Assembly: GCA_947471745.1 (NCBI GenBank)
Contig: CANJKZ010000142.1
Span: 4,518,501-4,582,500 of the forward strand
Length of the DNA stretch: 64,000 nt
Reading direction: 5' to 3'
Origin: Closterium sp. Naga37s-1
Taxonomy: Eukaryota; Streptophyta; Zygnematophyceae; Desmidiales; Closteriaceae
Shown: in pieces, positions 21,401 to 33,433 of the stretch
Layout: each line of letters opens with the position of its first letter
Numbering within the stretch: the first letter of the stretch is position 1
Position numbers and translations under genes: made by a program
The notes under the pieces: model-generated
What the model was told of the DNA's origin: nothing
The model's input: the letters and a program-made list of their open reading frames with translations, nothing else
The model's database searches: none

Positions 21401-24400
21401 GAGCATGGGCAGCATAAGAGCCTCATGAGGGGAATGGCAGATGGGTGGTGGCGAGTGGGTGGCAGGTGGTGGGAAGGAACAGAGTGCTGGAGCATGGGTA
21501 GGTGCAGTGAATGATGGGTGATAACGGGCGCACAGGTGAGGTGGAGCGGCAGGGCACCGGGACACGGCGGTGTAGGCTGTCGCGCAGCAGAAGCAGCAAC
21601 GCACATCGGTGCGGCTACAGCTACAGCTACAGCTACAGCAGTGATGATGACTCACAGGGACTTGAGCTGCTGCAGTCCAGAGATTGTTGTGGGAATAGGC
21701 CCAATCAAGCGATTGTTGTCCAGCGCCCTGATACGTGCCCGTGATAGTGCAGGAGAAGTGGGGGTGGAGGCGTTGCGGGTGTATTGTCACATCAGGAGGA
21801 AGCCAAAGGAGGGGAGGGAAAACGGGAGAAGGGTGGCAAGGCAAGGACGCGGGGGGAGCGGCACAGCGAAGGTGGAGAGAGCGCGAATGTACAGGCTGGT
21901 GAGGTTGGAGAGGGTGCCGATGCTTGGTGGGATGGAGCTGTTGAATTTGTTGTTATTCAACGACCTGGGGGGGCAGGGGCAGGGTGCACCACACACAAAC
22001 ACGCCTGCAATGAATAGGCTGTACAGTCAGTGGGGCGGTACCTGGATGCGTGGAAGGAGAAAATAGAGGACGTGTAGGGAGAGGCAGCAGGGCAGGCAGC
22101 AGGACAGGCAGCAGCGTAGGCAGGGAGAGCTGGCACACGGAGGGTGGCATGGGCGAGTGTGTGCAACTGACAGCCATGTGAGGCTGGGAAGCGTGGGCAC
22201 GTCGAGGGGGATGGGACCCGAGAGATTGTTGTGTGCGAGGCTCCTGCAGAGGGCGGTTGGGCGGAGGGGAAGAACGAGCGCGCGGATCGAGGCATTATCA
22301 AGATGGCGAGGGTCCGGGGCATCAGAATCACTGTCACACACGGAGAAAGAGCGAGGCCCTGAGCGTGTGGCAACAAAATCATTGCATGTCACAGAGGCTG
22401 CCGGTGAGAGGGCCGTGCCCACATGCACGGTGGCGATGAGATGACTCACCAGTGGCGTTATGCTGAGTACGAAAGCAGTTAGCTTGATAGACGGGGGGTG
22501 GGTTGTGCAGAGCACAGGTAGAGTGCACACGGGAAAGCGAGTTGGGTGCAGCCAGAAATGAGAGTGTGGGGAGTGCAGGGAGCGATGGCATGGGCATGAG
22601 AAAGGCGCACAGATATCCAAGATTGGACAGTTTGCCGATGCCTGGCGGAACAGTGCCTGAGAACTTGTTGTACTCCAAGTTTCTGGCGTGGGAGAGGCAC
22701 GCATGAGCATGACACATGCATAGGACGGGCGGATTAGTAGGAGGAGTGCACACGAAGTGCATGTGCTGTGCATTTGCATGGAATGGGACTGAATGCATGG
22801 ACGTGTGTTCCCAAGTACACATCAGCGTTGAGAACGACAGGTGGTGAGATACATACAATGATTGGAGCTGCACGAGGTCTCCCAGGGAGCGTGGGATCTC
22901 GCCTGTAAGCTTGTTGTTGGTGAAGTCGCTGTGGTGTGGTGTGATGTGATGTGATGTGATGTGATGTGATGTGCACAGATAGCACAGCAGGGACGAGGTA
23001 AGGACAGGACACAGCACGGCAACACATCACAGAGTACGACCGGACTAAGACTAGGGACGAGCAAGCACGCACGGGAAGTGAATGGCGGGCGCAGCAAGGG
23101 TGCGGGGTAGGCAGGGCAGGGGATGGCAGAGCTCACAGCGCAGAGAGAGTGGTGATGGTGCCGATGTTAGCTGGTATGAGTCCCTCCAGCTTGTTGGCGC
23201 TCAGCTGCCTGTTGGGGGCCGCACACACTCACACGCTTACCACTCTGTCACCAAACCACGCTCATCTCCTGCCCCGTATCTAATCCCTAGCTTCCACCCC
23301 AGCCCCCCTAACAACCAAACGACTGTCGCATCCCCACATGCACCTCCGTCCCATCCACTTGCACCCCTCACCACCGAGATGCCTTTCCGTCAGAGCCCGT
23401 GTGTGAAGTGGAGTTTAAAGCCGGAATTGTCCGTGCTACCAATGCACGCCCCGCATGAAGCTAAGCGGCGCATGGCCGGCATGGCAGGGCCATGTGGGTG
23501 GTAGTTCATGGTGCATGCAAGGGCGGTAAGTCAAGTGCAAGGGAAAACGGGACACTCACAGCGCGCCAAGGAGGGTGAGATTGCTGAGGGCGTCGGGGAT
23601 AGAGCCTGTCAGATTCTGACTGTCCAGCACCCTGAAAGTAGATAGGGAAGTTAATGAGGGGAGCCATGGCGCAGTGTGATAGGGCTTAAGAGAAGGCTGA
23701 CACAGCAAAAAAGGGCCAACATGAAGAGTGAGAAGCATGGATAGCGCAACCTAGACTCTCCGCTCTGCTATCTTCACACACACCCATCTTCCCTTCATTT
23801 CCCATCTCGCTACAAAAAAACATCAGTTACATTTCTTGACACAACTCACGTTTCGCGCAATCAACGCGCCTCCCCCGTCACCTGTGGCACGGCAAACTCA
23901 CAGCTTTATAACGTTCCCGCTGTTATCGCAGAAAACGCCCGTGATGTTACAGCTGCTGAAATCCGTCCAGCCGGTGAAGTTCCAAGTCCGCTGACACACC
24001 TTGAGCACTTCCACTGGAAGGGACGAGATGGAAACAATGCCACTCACAGAACGATGAGGCATGGAAGAGCAGCAGCAGCAGCAGCACTCGTTCATGCCGG
24101 AGAATACGCGGCTGTTCACGCGGAATGCAATGTGCCTCTCGTAGCTGACGGCTAATCATATCTTTGACGGAAACAAAACACGGAAGGAGGCTAGTGCGGA
24201 GAGCCACAGCGACATAGCAGAACGCGCCGCCGCACCGAGCGCGTCGAATGGGTGGCGACGGCTTGCACGCGCAATGACGGCTCGGCTCTAACGCCATGGC
24301 GGCACGCCTCGCTTCCCTTCACCGTGCTTCACGTCAAAGGCTCTTCTCAGCACCAGATCCCATCGGCCAACGCCGCGGGTAGGGAATGCGAGTGGCATTG

Positions 24401-24615
24401 CACTGTCGCCACCAGCTTCGCGCGGCCGTGCAGCGACACGCAGCAGGTAGTCGCGACGCACGTCGCCCTAATGCATCCAGGCGTAACTTACCCTGTGCCG
24501 GCGCAATAGGCTGTGCGTATCCGGATCCTGCGAGGCTCGTCGCGACGATCACAAGCAGCAATGCGGCCGGCAACTGCATTCTTGAAGTAACCGAAAGGGA
24601 AAAAGGGCGCGCCAT
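12410..24615 (-). CDS. LRR receptor-like protein, 29 LRR exons, no kinase domain
   Basis: Deduced product 933 residues. Exons: 24492-24615, 23902-24013, 23560-23631, 23137-23208, 22857-22928, 22611-22682, 22172-22243, 21893-21964, 21656-21727, 21251-21322, 20989-21060, 20713-20784, 20434-20508, 20101-20172, 19791-19862, 19494-19565, 18760-18831, 18456-18527, 18037-18108, 17628-17699, 17284-17355, 16972-17043, 16742-16813, 16360-16431, 16048-16119, 15714-15785, 15342-15413, 14763-14834, 14536-14607, 14142-14213, 13703-13777, 13437-13555, 12857-13126, 12582-12644, 12410-12429. Exon 1 gives a signal peptide and exon 2 a Cys-containing LRR cap (CQRTWNFTGW...CDNSGNVIKL). Each following exon is one plant-type LRR (72 bp, two of 75 bp), all in phase 2. 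Then come a six-Cys juxtamembrane exon, a Pro-rich plus transmembrane exon and a tail of about 40 residues. It should be a cell-surface receptor-like protein needing a partner kinase. The last two exons are least certain; the start could be the ATG 12 codons later. Confidence 0.88.
14222..14303. repeat. Intronic 16-bp tandem repeat
   Basis: About five copies of agacatgcagagaggc within an intron of the first LRR gene. Confidence 0.9.
15794..15886. repeat. Intronic 16-bp tandem repeat
   Basis: About six copies of gagcgacacatgccat in the intron next to the 15714-15785 exon. Confidence 0.9.
17794..17881. repeat. (GGA)n trinucleotide tract in an LRR-gene intron
   Basis: About 29 GGA units. On the transcribed (minus) strand this is a long CCT tract upstream of the 3' splice site of the exon at 17628-17699. 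Confidence 0.95.
18909..19384. repeat. 14-bp G-rich minisatellite in an LRR-gene intron
   Basis: About 34 nearly perfect copies of ctagtgggtgggtg fill most of the 662-bp intron between the exons at 19494-19565 and 18760-18831. Two adjacent units give four GGG runs with short loops, a G-quadruplex pattern on the top strand. Confidence 0.97.
21344..21411. repeat. Intronic 12-bp tandem repeat
   Basis: About five copies of gggagcatgggca / gggaacatgggca in an intron of the first LRR gene. Confidence 0.85.
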
Positions 24616-25272
24616 GCTGTTCGGGAAAATGCTGGCGAATCTGGAATCTGGATTCTTAGCAATGACGTTCCGGAAACATACAGTACAATGAATCAAGGGA
24701 TGGAAGAAGCCAAGACGGCTTGTGTGAAGATAAGGTGCGGCACCAATAATTGCACGGAATCCAGTACGCTGCTGCTCGAATTCTTGTGGTGTTGTTGAAA
24801 CACTCGACTGCAGCGCAGGGTACATACTTGTGCAAAGTTGCCTGGCACCGACTTTGTTCCAACTTCCCCAAGCAGCACAGCGCCAAGGCGGTGGCGGTGC
24901 GGTCTCGAGGTGTGTGGTGTGGTGGTGGTGAGAACCCCAGGGGTGTGAGCGCGAGGTGCCTGGTGGCGGAGGCGCAGGACTTCTGAGACTCGGCGCAGTG
25001 TTGATGGGTGAAACACTGAGGGCCCCAGATTTCCGTGCTGTGCACGCCAGGAGAGGAGAGGTTTGACCTCGCTGATCAAGGGATTTTGGCTGTGACTAAA
25101 ATTTGGGTTGGGGATTAGAACTAATGATTTAGCGGATTGGAAAACACTACATGTGAAAGAATGAGCACCTTCCTACCATCTAAGCAACAACTAAGAGAAC
25201 AAACCTAAAGCTTTCAAATACCAATACACATGACATGATGTTATAAATAAGCTGAAAGAAGTGATACCGTAC
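24616..25272. other. Spacer between the two LRR genes
   Basis: It holds the 5' region of the left gene and the 3' region of the right gene, both on the minus strand. I see no further gene and no clear promoter motif. Confidence 0.5.
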
Positions 25273-28200
25273 CTAATCTTGAATGGGGCGATCTGCAAGA
25301 CAATGCTTCAACACAACGTTAGATGTTGCTCTTTGTTCACGAGAAAGGAAAACTTGAAGAAGCCCAACTCACCTATGTCAAAGTATGCTTGACGATTTGA
25401 ACCCACAGGGCCAGTCCCAAGGGCGTCATTTCTTAGAAGATCTAATGTGATTGGAGGGAGGGGAAACAGCGATCAAGGTGGTCAAACCACGATATCAAAC
25501 TGGCAAGGCATTATTGTAAGTGAGGTGAATGCTCCGAAGACCACTGGCACGGGCTGCTTCCTAGTTGAGCTTACACAGCAGCATCAAAAGGATAAACGGC
25601 ACATGAAAATATGCAGGTTGAGGGGCGGAGATTACCTTGCTGGTCATGCGAGTCGGGCTTGTGGGTGATGACAATGTATGCGAGGCCAGCAGCAGTGATG
25701 AGCACAATGAGCAGCCCGATCACAATGGCCGCTATGGCGCCCCCTGACAGGCCCCCGCTGCTGCTGCTGACTGCAGTGGTGGTGACGAGTTGAGGCCGGT
25801 TGATGGGGCGACCCATGGGGGGAAGAGGCGGTGCGGCAGGTGAAGGGGGTGGTGATGGTTTGTCTGGGAAGTAGGGAGGCTGGGAGCCTGGAGGAGCTGG
25901 GGGCGCACCTGTTTCGACAAGCGAGGAGGTGGATACATACACGGGGATCATGCGCTTAGATAAGGAGAGCGAAGAATAAGAGTGTACACGTGCAAACGCC
26001 AAGCTGCGGAAATATTCTGCAGAAATAAAAAGAGCGATGTGAAATATTTGCAGGACAGACCGGATTGAATGCAGTGGCGGCAGTAGTTAGGGCACTGGTA
26101 GCAGAAGGCCGAGAGCAGTGTCTGAGGCACGTCACATGCGGCGTCAGTGGAGGGGCAGATGAGCGAGGTGTTCGTCACATCACTGCCGTGGCGGGGTAGA
26201 GAGCGAGCGAAAGAGGCTGTCATTAGCTTAGTTGCACCTATGTGTGAACCGCACACGCACGTGGGTGGAATGGTCATAGGCAGTGAGCAGAGCGGGATTG
26301 ATTGAAGCGGGTTGACGCGGGTAGGTTGGTGAGGGACAGCGGTGACTGACAGCAAGGTGAGGGCGGTGAGGGCGCCCAGGCCTGGAGGCAGCACGCCAGT
26401 GAGGCCACGGTTGTCAACGAGGTTGCTGCCACGGACACACGCACGTGCACACACGAATGCTGTCAAGCGAGACAGAAAGATGAGGCGGAAAGAGGGCACG
26501 TGGGCGAGAGGGAGAAACAGATGAGAAATAGGATTGTGGAAGAGTGGTGCGGTTTAGTGTGCAGTATGCGATGGAAGGGCGGCATACATGTGCTGAAGGG
26601 CGGTCAGTGTAGTGATGGCCTCTGGCAGCACACCGCTGAAGCTGTTGGCGCTCAGGTCACTGGGGAGACAGGGAGAGAGGGAGTGGGGGTGAAGGAGAGA
26701 GACGGAGAGAGCATGCAGCAAGAGGAGATGGTCAGACGGGGTAGAGCAAAGCTGGAACAGCACCAGGTAGTGCAGTATGAGCGAGGGTTAGGTGGCTGCA
26801 GTGCAGTGGTGAGCACAGGTGCGGGCAGGCAAGTTGGTGTGTAAATGGGAAAGCAAGGTAAGGGAGCTTCATTCATTGCACATGTGGTGGCTGACATGGA
26901 AGAGAGTTTGCGCAGCTGAGTGATGGAGCGAGGCAGAGTGCCGTTGAGATGGTTGAAGCTGACATCGCTGTGGGGATGGGTGGTGGTGTGCCGGGGTGCA
27001 GGGATGGAGACATCAATAGGTGCGTCACTGCACGTGCACCACCACCACAAAACATGTGCCTGGTGCTCCCACGTGGTACAGAAAATGAAGGTAAAGAGTC
27101 TGAGGCATGTTGATATGAGAAACGTATACAGTGGAGTGGTGTGGTCAGGAGGTCGAGAGAGAGTGGGATCTGACGGCACGCAAGGCTCACAGGAGCTGAA
27201 GGTTGGTCAAGTTGCCGATACTCTCCGGCAAGGGTCCCGTGAGCGGATTGGATCCTGTGTTGCTGACGTGGCAGCACGCCATGCATTGGGTGCAGGAGCG
27301 AACGGGGAGGGGAACGTGGGAGAGCAGGTTTAGGGAGAGGGAGAGAGACATTTGAGAAGGTGATGAAGGTGCGGAAGGAATGGCCTTGAGGGGAGAAAAC
27401 AATGTCTCTGCATGTGTGCTACAGCCTACAGGCATGAAGTGCTCTGGTGCAGGGCACAAGAGCATGTGGGTGTGGTGGGTGGTGCATACAGGAGAGTGAG
27501 CAGCGAGAGATCCCCAATGGCTTTAGGAATGGAGCCGTCGAGGTTGTTGTACTCTAGAGACCTGCCATGGGTTGTGCACGAGGGGACCAGGGCTTCAAAG
27601 CAGCGGTGGGTGGGTGGCAGCGAGTGGAGGGGGCAAGTGATGTGTGCATAGGATGTATATGCTCAATGGAATGAGGTGACTAGTGGGTGCGAGTGCTGCC
27701 AAGATGCCCCATGCATGCCCACGCTGTCAATCCCTGGTCTGGCGGTTGTTGCTTCTACTGTGCATAGAACGCCTTCTGCACATGGTGGCGGATGTTCCTT
27801 CCCCTGCCACCAACGTTCATGTGTGAGTGCACATGGCAAGAAGAAACAGCGAGTCCTTCCTGACCAGAGCCAGACATGCGTGCAGACTGGGCGCAGCAAC
27901 GAGTGCGAGCAGCAGGAAATGGCATACAGGTGTGAGAGCATGTGGAGTGCGGTGATGGAGCTTGGGATGGGGCCCTGCAGCTTGTTGGAGCCCACAGCGC
28001 TGCATGCATGGAGGCCAAGGGGCGGAGGGAACGAGAGTCATTAAACGGGGCTTGGGAAGGGTCGTCTGGCTCAATAACAGAAAACCAAAAGGTGTTCACT
28101 GTGCTGATAAAGAGCTCACAGCATTGCGAGAGAGGTCATGTTGGCCATGTCAAAGAGGGTCCCTGCTATTTCGTTGATCGATAAGTCCCTGCGGACGAGA

Positions 28201-31200
28201 GGACGACAGAGAGGGGGATGTGGTACACGTGTGAGTGGGTGGCAGGCAGGAGATATGAGAGGGAGTGAGGAGCGAGGGACAGGAAGGAGACAAAGAAGGA
28301 GATTAACAGAGCACAAGAGCGCACAAGAAAGTGGTGAGTGTGTGCAGAACTGACAGGTTGACGAGGTTGGAAAGGGATGCGAGGGTGGAAGGCAGAGGCC
28401 CGGTGAGCTTGTTCTGACTTATGTTGCTGCATGCACACACACGCACACACGCACACACACGCATACACACGCCCTTGAAGCAGTAGGATGAGAGTGCAGG
28501 ACCTTGAGTGAACATGCAGGATGACAGCCTGATCCAAACGACGGACGCATGTGGAGGAGCGCAGGAGTAAATGGTGGTAAGAGGGATGTGGGTGCAAAAG
28601 CACACCGTGCAAGCTGGCAGTTTATGCATGTGCCTGCCGCTGGTTCATACTCAGCAACACAGGAACACGAGGGAATAAGGAGGAAGCGACGGAGAGGCAG
28701 AGGTTGTGTGGGCGTGTGCACGAACAGGTGAGTGAGAGAGGAGGCGACTGCAGCGAGGGAGGCAGGAATGGAGCCGTTGATTCCGTTCCATGCCAAGTCG
28801 CTGCGGACGAGGCAGGCAGGCAGGTGGCATGGCGGGAGAAAGGAGGGAAAGTGGAGATAGGGTGACTGGTGACGTACATCATACATGGCAGCAAAAGAAG
28901 CAGGGGGGTTGCAAGGAGCACAGGGAGGAGAAGGGCGGTGGAAGTGACAGGTTGGCTGGCAGGTGCAGGAGGCAAGACGGAGTGGGGTGTGAGGGCACTG
29001 ACAGCTGCTCGAGATTGGTGAGTTGACTGAAGGTGCTGGGGATGGTGCCTTGCAGTGAGTTCCCGCTGAGTACACTGGCAGGGTGGGGCGGGTAGGAAAG
29101 AGGAAGGGGGACGGCATGGCATGAGCATGGTTGGGGTGAGGGAGCAGTACAATGCAAGCGATGGTGCAATGGTGCGATAGTGGGTATGGCGGTGGATTTA
29201 TGGCCGCACATGCGCAGAGGCAAGGTGTGTGTGCGAGCAGCAGGAGGTGTGTACAGTCGCTCAAGGGTGCTGATGCTGCCCAGAGAGTCAGGAATGCTGC
29301 CATTCAGCTGCCTGTTGTTGCCCACCGCTCTGCACGTCACCACACCACACAGCACACAGAATGCAGCACAGAACTCAATTTTACCCGTAGCATCCATCAC
29401 AGGGTGCACACGAGAGTCGTATTGCACAGGGATCCGGAGGCAGCGCACACGTTTCCAAGCGAGCTGTGCAGCTTGTGTGGGGACGGATGCAGAGGTGCAG
29501 TGGGGTGGGCACTCACAGGTCGACCAGCGCGGAGAGTCCTCCCAGAGTGGAGGGCAGGGAGGACGACAGAGAGTTGCTCTGCAGGTAGCTGCAAGGCAGA
29601 AGCAGGGGAGTGAGAGGCAAGGCAACAGCAGAGCAGACATGCCAGTCAGGTGCAGTGGGTGTGATGCCATGTGACATGGATGGGGAAGTTATTGTGAAAC
29701 GGGGGGACAACCACAAGAGGGTGCGGTGTGGCTGAATGCAGAGGTGGAGGAGGGAGCGGTTGTGTGGAGTGGTGCTTGGGGGATGCGTGAGAGGTGGAAG
29801 GAGGGTGGGTGTGAGTGGTTGCCTCACAGGTGCTTGAGAGACGTCATTGAGCCTAGGGCAGCTGGTATGGTCCCGTTCAGCTTGTTGCTCGATAGATTGC
29901 TGCGGTGAGAAGCAAGAGAGGATGGGAAATGAGAGGGGTGGAGAAGCGGGAAGTGAAGGAGACGGCGGCAGCATGAATCAAGGCATGCGCGCAGCATATC
30001 GCAGCCACATGGCTGATGCAGTGATGCCCCTCCCTGATTGTCAAGTGCGACTCACAGCACAGTGAGGTTAGCCATGCGCCCCATGGAGTCGGGAATGGGC
30101 CCTTCCAGATCGTTGCTGCTCAGGTCCCTGCCACAGCATAGCAGTAGTGGTAGCGGCCATGGGACAGGGGAGGAGGTGGGAGAGAGGAGTAAAGTGCGAG
30201 GCCTGACTCGCTGACAGCTGCAAAGGCGAGACAGAAAGAGAGAGAAGATAGCATGGAAAATAACGGAAGAGCCTTCAGTTGGGAGCAAGGGAGGGCGGGC
30301 GCACAGCTCTTGCAGGTTAGTGAGGGCTGATAAGGAGGCCAGGATGCTGCCAGTGATGTTGTTGCTGCTCAGGTCGCTGGTGCATGCAGATTCACACACA
30401 CACGGGCGCACGGGCATGGCCATGCACATGCATGAGAAGCTTCAAAGCGGGCGAGAACAACGGGGGAAGTGGCCTCGGCAAGATAAAGAGGGCAATGGAA
30501 TCGAAGGTAGACGAGAAAAGGACGTGGTTGGGTGGAGGTGGGGCTGCTTGGGGTACATGGTAAGGGCTGCGAGTGCGGTGAAGGTGGTGGGAATGGACCC
30601 AGACAGCTGGTTACTGCCCAGCACACTGCACACAGCAGAGGGAAGGGGGTGTGGGGTGGGGGGGGGGTGAAGAGGAGGGCCGTGTTGGCACAATGGGAGA
30701 GGCGCACGCACGAGGACACAAGGGGCGCTGCATGCTGCAGGTAGAGACTGAAGGCAGAATAGAACTCTGGGCACAATGCTGCTGGGAGCATTCCATAGGC
30801 GCGTTAAGCTAAGCACAATTCTCATTCCTTCCTGCGGACTCGGACGCCAGCCAGCGTATGCACGAGTACATGCACGCACGTGTGTGCGGTGGCACAGGCA
30901 CTCACAGACTGGTGAGCACTGCGAGTTTGCCGAGCTGTGGCGGCACAGGGCCGGAGAGATTGTTGCTGTACAGGTTGCTGCCAGTGGGGACAGCAGGTTG
31001 TGGGCATGGATGGAACAAGCAGATAGGTGGGGTTAGGAGGAGGAAGAACAGGAGGAGCAGGCGATGAGTGGGCGGACATGGTGCATGCATATTCTTCCTG
31101 TATCCGGTAAGGCTGATGATGATGACATGACACTGCCTTAACTCCGTGAGCGAGCAGCATGGAAAAGGCTCGTACGAGCATGAGTGATATGTATGCAGCG

Positions 31201-32278
31201 CACTCACAGGTCCATTAGCAACGGCAACATACTGAGCTGCCACGGAATGGCGCCCGACAGGCTGTTGTCGCCCAAGGACCTGAATCACGGGCACGCAGGG
31301 GAGGGTGTGGACGAGGAGGAAGAGAATGGGGAGGTCAGAGGACAGGAGGCGAGCAGAGAAGGTGGTTAGAGGGGATGGTGGTGTGTGAGCTGGAAGGTGC
31401 TGATCTATGAGGAAAGGGGGCGAGCTTGGAGTTACAACAACAACAACGAGGGGCTGTTCAATATGGTGCATGGCATGATGCGAGCAAGTGGGACGAATGA
31501 GTTGCGAGCGGCAGTTGGAGTTCGAGGGGCGTTACAGTTTGGTGAGCGCGGTGAGGGTTGTTATGTCGGGCGGAATGGGGCCCGTGAGGTTACTCATGCT
31601 CAGATCGCTGTCACACAGCACAGGGGAGAGAGGGCAGAGACAGGGCGAGAGGAGAGGGGGGCGGAGGAGACAGGTGAGTGGTGCTGCAACTCACGTCACG
31701 TTCCGTCACGCGCGGCACCGCCACTGCCCATTCCAGCACCGCATTCCCCGCTGTTGGGCAACATTCTTGTGCAAGCCATCTCAGCAGCACCGTGGTGCGG
31801 TGCCGCTGCCTGTCTGCTGCCCCTTTGCGCCCTTCATTGCCTGCTCCCTCGCTCTCCTCTTTGGCCGCGCTCCGTCTCTTTCCCTCCCAACGTCTCTACC
31901 CCCATTGTGCTCCCGCATTCACCGCTCGTACGCCCCTTTCTCTCCGTCTCCCGCCCACCCCCCCGGTTCCCCCCCCGGTGCCTGGGACCGTGCGCACATG
32001 GCGGAGATCATGCCGCTTGGATCGCACGTCAGCCCTTGCGCCATGGTGCAGTCAGCGCCCGCGCGCCATCCCCGCAGCCGCATCCCCCACGCCTCTTCGC
32101 ACGCCTGCAGGGCGGGGGCTGCGCGTACGGGGAGCGGTGGGGTAAGGGGGAACGCATGCGCGAAGGAGACCCGCGGAGGGAGGGGAGAAGAGCTGCAGGT
32201 TGAGCGGGTGAGGCAACCAGACGCGGCACCGCACACGATCATGAAAATTAAGCAGCTGGCATGAGCGATGTGGGGCAT
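25273..32278 (-). CDS. LRR receptor-like protein, 19 LRR exons, no kinase domain
   Basis: Deduced product 678 residues. Exons: 32218-32278, 31998-32118, 31536-31607, 31208-31279, 30906-30977, 30557-30625, 30305-30376, 30056-30127, 29828-29899, 29517-29588, 29255-29329, 29003-29074, 28726-28800, 28355-28426, 28120-28188, 27928-27999, 27490-27561, 27191-27262, 26896-26967, 26588-26659, 26351-26425, 26061-26182, 25636-25908, 25373-25441, 25273-25292. Architecture matches the left neighbour: signal peptide, LRR cap with two Cys (CEEAWGM...CTMAQGLTC), single-LRR phase-2 exons (69-75 bp), six-Cys juxtamembrane exon (CPSTDAAC...CYQCPNYCRHC), Pro-rich plus transmembrane exon, tail of about 40 residues. 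The tail exons of both genes share DLL, VG(T/S)NR and RP before the stop. Ten fewer repeats than its paralogue. The exon-1 donor is uncertain (another GT lies 12 bases earlier in the same phase). Confidence 0.87.
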
Positions 32279-33433
32279 GCAGATTCCGGGAAGACAATCT
32301 TGCTTTGACCGAGGTATCGCAGTTTTGGTGTGAGCGCACATTGTCAGGGATGGGAAGCAACGAGGGTCAGCGCAAGGAGGCGGAAGGACTTGCGGACCGT
32401 GTCAGACTGCGAATCGAGGGCATGAAACGAATACTGAGTGCCACTTAAATGGCGCTTACACGAAAATCGGTGCTTCACTGCACTGCATTGGCTGATTTGC
32501 CTCTTAAAGGGTGCCGCTGCTTACCCTGTGAGGCGGCTATCGGTAATCGCGCGCTAGCGACGTCGATGCGAACCAATGAGAGGAGCAGCGCGAATGCGAA
32601 CGGTACGGAGCGAAGGGAGACCCCATAGTGCAGTACCTTGCGCGGCATTTCCGTAAGGAGCAGCGCGAAGCACGCGAGGTTATCTGGCGAGTGCGGGAGG
32701 CTAGTTCATGGAGGTTATCTGCGCAGCTGCATTTTTCTCAGTGGGAGTATTCAGGGCGGGTCAAAAGAGTACGTCCGATTGCGGTTCAAAAAGGTTAAGG
32801 CTTGATTTAGAGCGTTCTGTTTGAAACACAAGATGGTTGGGTAGGGTTTCCTGCGAATACGTGCAAAGTTTGACCCGCCCTCAGGATGGAAGGTTTGTGT
32901 GGTGGTGGTCTTGATGGACTCAACTGCAACACGGCACGGCACCCATGCCGAAGTCGGCTCACTCCCCTCCAACATTGTAACCTCAAATCTTTCGCAAATC
33001 GCAACAGCATGTGCAGGCTTCGCACCTGATCGTCCGTAACCCATCTTCGCGAGTCATTGTACCAACATCTACTGGACTGGCTGGGCTGGAGCTCTGTGGG
33101 GCATGCCATGCCACACACATCTTCCCTCGAAATCATCCTTCACTGTCCTGTCATGCAACCAGGCCGCTCTTCCTGCGTGGTCCCGCATTCAGCTGCTTGA
33201 TTTGAGGCCACCCTCTCACAGGCACGGGGAAACCACCAGGGTTGCTGCGTTTTTCCGGGCCTCCGCTGAACCTTAACCTCGTCGCGTCGCTGCATGCGAT
33301 TCTGTCCACGGATTCCCTTGCGACTCTTTGCTTCTCGGCGACGTCGCGTCACTCGAAGCAGATGGGCTCGGCGGCTTTCCACGCGGCGACCATGGATGGT
33401 TGCGAACCTCGGTAGGCAGCCTCGGGCGTAGCC
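32279..33433. other. Divergent intergenic region with a small MITE-like element
   Basis: It lies between the 5' end of the minus-strand LRR gene and the plus-strand gene at 33434, so it must contain both promoters. Apart from the element at 32754-32880 I see no gene or clear motif. Confidence 0.5.
32754..32880. mobile_element. 127-bp MITE-like element with 12-bp terminal inverted repeats
   Basis: The ends are GGGCGGGTCAAA (32754-32765) and its exact complement TTTGACCCGCCC (32869-32880). They are flanked on both sides by TCA, a possible 3-bp target duplication. There is no coding capacity. A diverged relative lies at about 63672-63775. Confidence 0.75.

Noticed and set aside
31700..32264. 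Plus-strand open frames of 150-270 codons over the 5' exons of the right LRR gene.
   Set aside because: They are shadows on the opposite strand of the signal-peptide and LRR-cap exons, which join in phase with the rest of that gene.
12410..32278. Receptor kinases rather than receptor-like proteins.
   Set aside because: After the transmembrane exon both genes reach a stop within about 40 residues, and no kinase motifs are found downstream on the minus strand.
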